55,084 bases of DNA from Lachnospiraceae bacterium. Its GTDB lineage: Bacteria; Bacillota; Clostridia; Lachnospirales; Lachnospiraceae. The number at the start of each line of letters is the position of its first letter. The first letter of the stretch is position 1. Position numbers and translations under genes: made by a program. Positions 43,613-52,600 of the stretch are shown in pieces. Below the pieces are notes generated by a model. The model made no database searches and was not told the DNA's origin. It was given only the letters and a program-made list of their open reading frames with translations. The stretch covers positions 1 to 55,084 of the forward strand of contig JAISSU010000020.1 in assembly GCA_031272985.1 (NCBI GenBank), written 5' to 3'.

Positions 43613-46600
43613 TCAAATGGCATCACCCCCTTCTAAATCCGGAGGTTTGCCGGTGTCATTCGGGTCGCGTGCGCTCCCCATTTTTCCTGCGGGTGCTCTT
43701 GGTTTTCGCCTTCGTTTCCGAAGCGCAACTATAATTAATATTATTATTGCCAATAGCGAGACTGCTCCAACTCCTATGAAGAGATATAAATTAGAATTGT
43801 CTCCTGTTTTTACCTTTTTAGTACCGGATGTGCCGGTAGTCCCTCCTGTGCCGGTGCCCCCATTACCGGATGGATTATCCGGTGGTTTATTATCATCCGA
43901 TGGATTATTGTCATCCGGCGGTTTCGTATCGGGCGGATTTTCATCCGTAGGCGTAGGCGTCGTATCCTCCACCAATTCATTCTTCGGGTATACAGTTATG
44001 TCGTATAAAATTTCAGTAACCATATTTCCCGTGGTACCTGTGGTCAACGTCGTAGGTATCTTTATAAGGAATGGCTCCACTGCGGTCTTTACCCTCTCAT
44101 CAGCAAGTTCTGTTATCAGATAATCCCCGAGTGGTAAATCAGAAAATAGCGCTTTTCCATCTGCATTCGTCGTGGCGGTTTTTTCTAAAGCGTTTGCGCT
44201 ATCCGCAATATATTTGATCTCATTTAAATCCGTAATCAGCACATCCGAATCCGCTGCGGTCGAACTCGCCGTTACACGCGTAGCCTTAAACGAGATACCC
44301 TCAATCGGTTTATAATTTTCAGTATCGGCAAAGAACGCGTCATTTCCTGTAATTTCTTTTCCGTTTGCGCGGTTTTCAGTTTCCTCTCCTACGTATTTTA
44401 TTATCGTAATCGAACCGGTATCAGGTTCGGTATCCGCCGATAATACGCAAAGCGTCATGATTGTCCATAATAGTGCGCCGCCTATGAAAAGGAAACCTAC
44501 ACGCAAAGTCGATGAGGATATAAGCGCATGTTTTAGCTTATTAAGCTTTTCCGATGACTTTTTAACCACCGCCAAAGGCTTCTTTCCAAATCCGGCGAAA
44601 AGGATTCCAAACGAAGCAATTATTGCGCCCAGCAACAAAAACAATGGTGCGTGATTGGCTCCGCCCGTCATCGGATACTGCGAAGCGCGGCGATTAGTCA
44701 ATTGATAGCTATCAGGCGTAGAAGGATCCTCATCGAAATCATCTAATGCGAAAGCGGGAGGCAGCATGCCTGTCGTCGTGCCTGCCGTTATCTGTATCTG
44801 ATCCTCCGGATCATCCTGCGATGGATCAATCGTCAGAACCCAGTAACCAAAGGGCACATTAAAGCCTACCGGTGTCCCCGTCTCCGCCAATATATATGTA
44901 TCGCAGAAAGGCTCCACGGTATTTAAGTCGTTATCTGTCTTTGAGTCGCCGTAAAGGACTAAATCCCTGATATAAACGCGTCCGTACTCGTCTGAAGTGA
45001 CGATAAAGTAGGGCTCCCAACAAGAATCGGACGAACCGAAATCACCGTGCGTACCCGCGACATGATCGTCGTAATCCGTAACCGAATCGTCGCAATCGGC
45101 TATTACCTTACACCTGTAAACCGTGAATTCAACACCAGGCAATAAATATGTACCGCCGTCTGCATTTAGTCCCAATTTTTCAAACTCAAAGTCAACTGAT
45201 TTCTGATTCCTGTATTCTACGACGTGGTGTCCCTCGTCATTATCACCATCCGGATCGGTGGTTAAATTATCCCCATGGGTTTCAAGCACATCAAGCTTAC
45301 CCGTGACACGATCTTGCGGAATTCCCGAAGGATCATAAAGGGTTGCGGCATCCATTTCTATATCAATTTCATCATCATAACTAATATTGCCGGAAGCACC
45401 GCCATGCGAAGCGTCCAAAATGCCGTCTATTCCGGGATACCACACAATGCCGGAGGGATTCTCGCTCCAGGTCTTACGCACATTCGCGTACCAACCATCG
45501 AGGGGATTTCCGTCTTCATCGACCTCTGTTACTCTATACAGGGTATTCTCTTCTAACCCCGCCGAAATCGTTGCATGTTCGTTTGCTTTCAATCTGATAA
45601 GATCCGTGCCCGTGGTGCCATAATCGCTCACGAACATATCGATTCCCATATCATCAGTATCACTCTGATAGAGAATATAGGGACGCCCGTCTTCATATAG
45701 TGACCATGTGGCACCGTCATCATCCGAGAATTCCACGCGGAAATAATAATACTGGTCAGCAGGTGCCTCTCCGGCTGTCCTCTTTGCAATGGTCAGTGTA
45801 AACCTATCGGCGAGCCTCCTGTCATAAACTACCGGATAGGCTTCAGCGGAGGTCATTATAACAGGTGAATATATATAATTATAAGCATTCGTGTATTCGT
45901 CATAGGCACTGCTTCGCCCTGCGGCATTGGGTCCTGTATAATTAGTGTTGAGCGTATCAGTACCGTCGTAATGATAAGTCGCGGGATCACCCGTATCTGT
46001 AGCCGAAGCACCTTGTGTAAACGGCGAAATCTTATCTGTCTGATGGGCACTCTCAGGTGCGGGTCCTCCGACATCCTTTGAGCCGTCTATTACGATTTTA
46101 TAATAGCCCGTCTTTACTTCATATGCCGTATCATCTCCGCGCAGTATGTCATCTGCGGTCTGCTCTATGCCATCCGGTCCTGCCAGGGAATCATAAACCC
46201 CATTGGCTCCCAATGAGAACGGCGCCGAGACTTCTTTTAAGTAATACGTACCGGGGGCAATATTAGTAAGCTCTAATATCCCATCAGCATCAGTCGTAAA
46301 TGTAGCGTAAGCCTTTGCCGCCGCATCGGTCATTACCTGAGTGCCGTCAGGATAATAAAGCGCAAAGGTCGTACCTGCCAAAGAATCATTCGTATCGGTT
46401 GCGTATTTACTGACAGTAATCGAATGCTTCGTTACTCTATTTTCAAGCGATATCCATTTACCGCCGTTTTTCCTTATTCCATTTGCCTCATACTGAGGAT
46501 AATAATATGTAATTGTCGTATTTAAATCATAGCCGGGTACAGCTAAAATTTCCTGGAAGGAATAACTGCGCTCGGAATTAAATCCCGTAAACGGCGGATC

Positions 46601-49600
46601 CTGAACATCATCCGAAGAAGTGCCCGAGCCACCGTGCGTTGTATCCAATATTCCGTCAGGTCCCGGATACCATGGCATTACATCATCGGTACTCGTAACC
46701 CCCGGCTCTCCGCCATGATTTTCATCGAGTACTCCATCGGGGCCGCTTAGGTAATAGGTCGCTGCATTCGCAAAATCAAACGTCCCATCAGGTTTAGATG
46801 TAATAATCCACGCACCCGTGACATTAGAAGCCGCCGCCGAGGTCGGATCGGCGTGTTCTTTCATAACGAATACCGCACCGCCTAAGCCCGATACGAGGTC
46901 TATTTTTCCGTCGTTTCGAATCATCTCGTGCGGGTTTTCTCCCGCGTCATCCAATAATTTATAGGCTGTCGCCAATTGCTTTTGCTCATAAGAATCATTC
47001 GGGTCAAAGGTGCCTACATAGTCACCCTTTACCATAATCGGCTCTACTTCGTAATTCATAAAGCCTGTCGTCCCCGTGTATGTAAATGTGGTCGCCGCAC
47101 CGATAAACTCCGAGGTGGTCTTTACATTAAATGTCCGAGTTACGGTCTGTGCGAGATATTTCCCGTTAATGGGAGCTTCGGATACGGGTTGCTCTTTAAT
47201 GCGATACCAGCCTTCGTAAAGGCCTCCTAAGTAAGCTCTTCCCTCAGGTAAAGTGCCGGTGACATCATCCGCAGGATTTAACGTTCCCTTCGTATCTGTA
47301 TACGAAACCGTACCATCGCTGGTGACAATCACCGCATAAGCCTCCCAGTAATCGTCATTTGTATTGGTATCGTCATCCGTTCCTATTATCATGTCGGGAC
47401 CGGCTAATGTGTCCATGACTCCATTGGGTCCGTAATTTAATTTTTCTATATAGAATTTTATTCCTCCGAGTGCTTCGGTAGTAGAGAATGGCTGCGACGT
47501 TACGCCCACGCCGGTATCGCCCTTTACGCCGTCATCGGGATAGGTCACTTTCTTATCTATAATAAGCTGCGCCGGGACAGGAAGCGGAATATTCTTTACC
47601 ATAACATTTCCGGTGGTATATGGCGCCCAGTCGTCATCTTCCGTATCGTCATTATCGTCGATACCGCCGCCGGTGAATCCGAGGACATTGCCTAAGGCAT
47701 CGAGCTTAAAGACTGTCACTTCATTCGTGGCATCCTGATAATATTGCGGAATGCTCGTTTCCTTTAAGAGATATACCGTGCCTACTTTTAAGTCTCGGAC
47801 CGTAATTAGACCTGCGTTATTCGTGGTGTAGGTGCCTCCGATTTGTAAGTCGGCCCCGAGAGCACCGCCGCCTTTCTCCCAAATCTCAAAGGTCACACCC
47901 GAAAGAGGGGTTCCGTCATTGGAGCGAAGCTGCGTAGGATCCTTTGCAATCGCGGTCGTATTATTAATATCCAGACCCAGTTTAGAGATGGTCACCGGGG
48001 CCAGTGGATTCGTAATATCAATTTCAATATACGGAGTCAAAGCAGTGCTTCCATTATCATCGGCCACATCGCTTTCGGTCAATCCGGCATTAGTTACGGG
48101 AGTCCATGCGGCCTGTGCGGTGTCATAATACATGACTGAGCCCGGCACCACCATGCAGTAGTCTTTATAAACTACTACTTGAAGCTTTATTTTCTCAAGT
48201 TTCCCCGGGGCGACAGTCTCTTCAATCGTATAGACCACCCCGCCCAAAGAGTCGTAATTATTTGTCAAATTAGCTATTGTTGTATCGAGGGTCAGCAGAT
48301 CGGTAAGGATAATCTCGCCGTTTGCATCGGTCGTCACCGTAGTCGTATATGCCTTGTATTCACTCGCGGTCTTAAGCTTTGTTAAATCAACGGGATTCGT
48401 TTTGCTGACTAAAAAGTCGCTGTATTCGGTTAGTGCGACTCTTGTAATCTTAAATGTCGCACCGGCTAAAGCATCGCCGTCCACACCGTCAAGTTTCTTT
48501 AAGGTTAAATTACCGCGCACGACATGCCTTTGGTCGGCGGCGTTTCTAATCGCGTCAATCGCTGTGGTACTTGTATTTCCATCAATCTGAATGCTTTCCA
48601 CATGCGTGGCACCTTCGGTCACCACTACAGTATAAACGGTCGTGGTGTCAGGCACGAAACCCGTGGGCGCTGAGATTTCTTTTACATAATAAGTGCCCGG
48701 CATCAGACCATCCCAGAAGGCAAAACCTCCGCTATTGGTCGTCTGCTCGGCTATTAAGGTCGTGCAGGCAAGGTCGCTATAAAGCCCGAATTTCGCACCC
48801 GAAAGCGGACCCACTACAGTATCGCCAGCCTCATTAAGGCCAACCTTTTGCAGGGAAATGCTCGTCGGCAGCGGAGTATTCGTGACAGGAGCCATCCCCG
48901 CAGGTGCGCTCGACGGTGATACCGCACCTGCAGCAGACGAACCGTCAGAATAAGGCACCGCCGAGACATAATAATCCCAGGCTACGGATTTCGTCTGCAC
49001 CGTGACCTCCCAGCTGTCGGTATTTAGGGCATAGCCCTTCGGGGCTTCGATTTCTTTTATTACATAGCTGCCCGGCATGAGGTTTGTAAAAGTAATGTCA
49101 CCCGTGGCATTTGAGGTCTTTACCTGCACGAGTACATCTGTATCGCCGCCCGTATCATATATTCCGAATTTCGCTCCGGCGAGTGCGGCATTTGAGCCGG
49201 CGGAAGTCTTTTTCACATGGACTGAAGCCGGGAACGGAGGTATCTCGTTATAGACAGAGGGCACCTCAAGGTACGCGGCTTGGGTATTGCATTTCCAGAC
49301 AAAGTTATTAATGGCGCGAGCGCCGACGGCAGGTCCTCCCTGATCTTCACCTTCATCGGGGGCATGCATATTGACAATGACATCTAAGCTCGAATTTTCA
49401 AGTACGCGAATATTAGGCGAACCTTTAATGCGAATCGCCAGTACTTTAGCTGGATCTATTGTAACTCCCGCATAAGTAGCAGCATCAATGAGCTCATAGA
49501 TATCCTTAGTCGAAGTAGAAGAAGCGCTTAGTACCCCTGTATACCAAGTATAACCGGCAGGCGGATTTAAGTACCAGTATTCCACATCAGAAGCATCCTT

Positions 49601-52600
49601 TATTCCATCAGGCGTTCCGATAAGATTACCTCCCGAGCGCTGCGCAATATCACCCAAATCCGCCGGAATGGCATCATCTCCCACTAAAAATTTCACAGTG
49701 TAATGATATGGATTGGAGTGCGTAGTGTCTGCCGCATCATAGTAGACCGGAGTTTCTACGCTCACTACCTCATTTTCAAATTCACTGTACCTTTCAGCCC
49801 ATACGCCGTCTCCATCCGGAATGATCGTATGATCATTTCTGCGGGGCAATATGTCCAAAATTTCAAAGTCATTTTCCTCTATAGCCTGATCGGTATTATT
49901 CGTCACGCGAAGTCTATACTGGAAGTCATAAGCCCATTGCTGCGCAACGCCTCCGGTATTTACTCCGGCGAGGGTGACAGCCTCCCCGTTCTTAGACGGC
50001 GGGGTCGTCTTCCATCCACCGTAATTGTGCTTCCCGTTCGGATATGTGCCCGTATAACTGGTGGTGGTCTGTATTGATTTTTGTGCGATTAATTGTCTCG
50101 TGACGCCGGTTATACCGACATCGGTTCCGACGATTATATCATCAGAAGTATCGCCAGGGGTCGGAGTCGTATGGAAGGGGTTATATCCGTCGATTATACC
50201 GGCTGATATGGCATCATTCGGATTATAATCAGGATTAGGAATAAAATTGTCATTCGGGTCATTCGGGTCATCATTCGGATTAGCAATCTGGGCCTCCGGA
50301 GTATAACTTTCAGTCCCTTTTCCGATATTTATGACAGAACCGGGCTGCGGGTCGTAATCCATAAATACGCGGTTTACCACCGTAGTGGCACCTGCGGACT
50401 CGTCAATTTTTCCGCTGATTTTTCCTACTACGCCGGACTGCGGTACACTGTTTCCCGCGACATCTTTTAAATAAGAGGATGTATAAAGTGCACTGACATC
50501 CAAATGGTCAATTGTGATTTTCAGGATATTATATGTCTTTCCCGCATCATCTGTATATCCGTCGCTGATGAATTCATAAGTGTAGGCATCGTCATCCGCA
50601 TCCGGTCCGTCGGTAGCAGCAAGTAATAATTTCGCACTCGGGGTGAATTTATAATCTATATAGACCGAAGGCAGGACATCAATAATTACAACATTATCAA
50701 GCTCCATATCTACCTGATCGCAACTTATCTCCTTAAGCGTACCCGCATCAAAGGTATTAATCTTTATCGTATAGTCGACAGGATCACCCGCGATAAATGA
50801 ACTCCCCGAAGCCACACTCGACCATTTTTCGATGCCCAGACCTTCGGTGAGATTATGAATGCGGATAGAATCAAAGCTGTCCACATGCTGTTTATATTCC
50901 TCAATCGTGGTGACGCCTGTATCGCTATCCGTCGTGGTAGTTACGAGAGTGCGGTTCGCCTCGCCTAAATTCCAGAAATAATCATCGGCTGTTCGGGAGA
51001 TGGGATCATATACGCCTCCCGCGTACTCGGTGCCATCGTTATGAGCGACAGAAGTACCGCCTGTGATTCCTTCCCATGTAATCGAAGGATCGCGAAGCTC
51101 GGTGTAAACATAAATACCTTTGACTTCACCGCTTCTGACCGTTACCTTTGAATCGGTTACCGTTACTTTGGCGATATCATCACGGATATTATTCGGGAAA
51201 TTAACCCTGCCCGTAACTCCGCTCTTGCTATATAATACATTGCCCGCCGCGTCATAAGCCGTTACCGTAGCCGGTTTAAAGTCATTGACTGAGATGGCCT
51301 TAAACCGTAGTCTCGAATCATAAAGTGTGTCAGTAAACGCGACGTCTTTAAAATAGCTGCCATCCGCGAAATCCACGCCGTCAGAATCTTTTCCCGAGAG
51401 GGTAATATACCAACGCTGTTCACCCTCGCCTTCGACATCACTTTGATTTTTATCTACCGACGAATCGTAAAACCAACCCTGATAATCAGAGATGACAGCT
51501 CCGTCTACCGCATTATCAGTAATGGGTTCCGGGGCAATAGCAGGGTGTTGCTCGCCGTAAACATCATCTAACTCTCCGGCTGCTACGCTCGGCGAGGCCG
51601 GCACAACGTTCAGACCGTCTGTCCCATTCTCAACGTCCGCCGTGCTATGCGGCTTATCAGCCTCTTTGACAAAGTTCCCCGGCGGTACTCCGACGATTAG
51701 CGATTTAATTGAATCCGCGCCCGAAAACTCCGTCAGATCTCCATATGCCGCCCTGTAAATCGGAGCGGTGAAATTCGCGGAATTCGTAAATTCCTGATCT
51801 TCCCAAGCGTATGGAAAATCAAGATAAAGTGTCGCACTCGGCGGTGTCATCGTGCAAAGCTTATCGTATGTGTAACTGACCTTAGTCGGAGTAAGGTCTG
51901 TCGGATTCGGATAATATGAGCGGACCTCCGGTATAGTCTCCGTAGTATCACCGTCATTATCTTCATCATAAATATCCTGCCTGGCGGGCGATACCACATA
52001 GTATGCCAAAGGTCCGTCGGCAGTATCCGGATCACCGTCGGGGTCCTCTACATAGATATAAGTCCTGCCGTCGTCAGAGGTGCCATATAGTCCGTCCGCT
52101 CCTAAATCATAGGCTTCGGTAACTTCCCAGCCGGGGTTCTTTGCGGGATCAAATGCCGCAATCGCCTGAACCTCGGTTCCGTTTGCTCCGTTACCGGTAT
52201 GTCCCAAATAAAGCTCGCTGTTTACATAGTAAATCGGCAGCGTATCGGTATAGGTAATTCCGGATATGTTTCGTTTAAATGCACGATTCTGTCCTGCTTT
52301 AAACGTATAGACCATTGTAAAATTATCATAATTATTGAATTGTTTCTCATCGGGATCCCATCCGCCTTCAAAGGTCGCAACATCATCGGTCGAAGTGGGG
52401 AATACAGGCTGTTTAGTCGTCGCCTTTTTAGCAATCGGACGGGCAAATTTCGTAAAGTCGGGAGTACGGTACATTCCCTTTAAATAGGTAACAGGATCCG
52501 CCTCTACTACAGGTCTTCCGGGTATTACTGTGCCGACCGCCATACCTTCATATGCACCGCCGATGGTGTCAGACTCCGCCTGGGTCACAGTATGCGAAGG

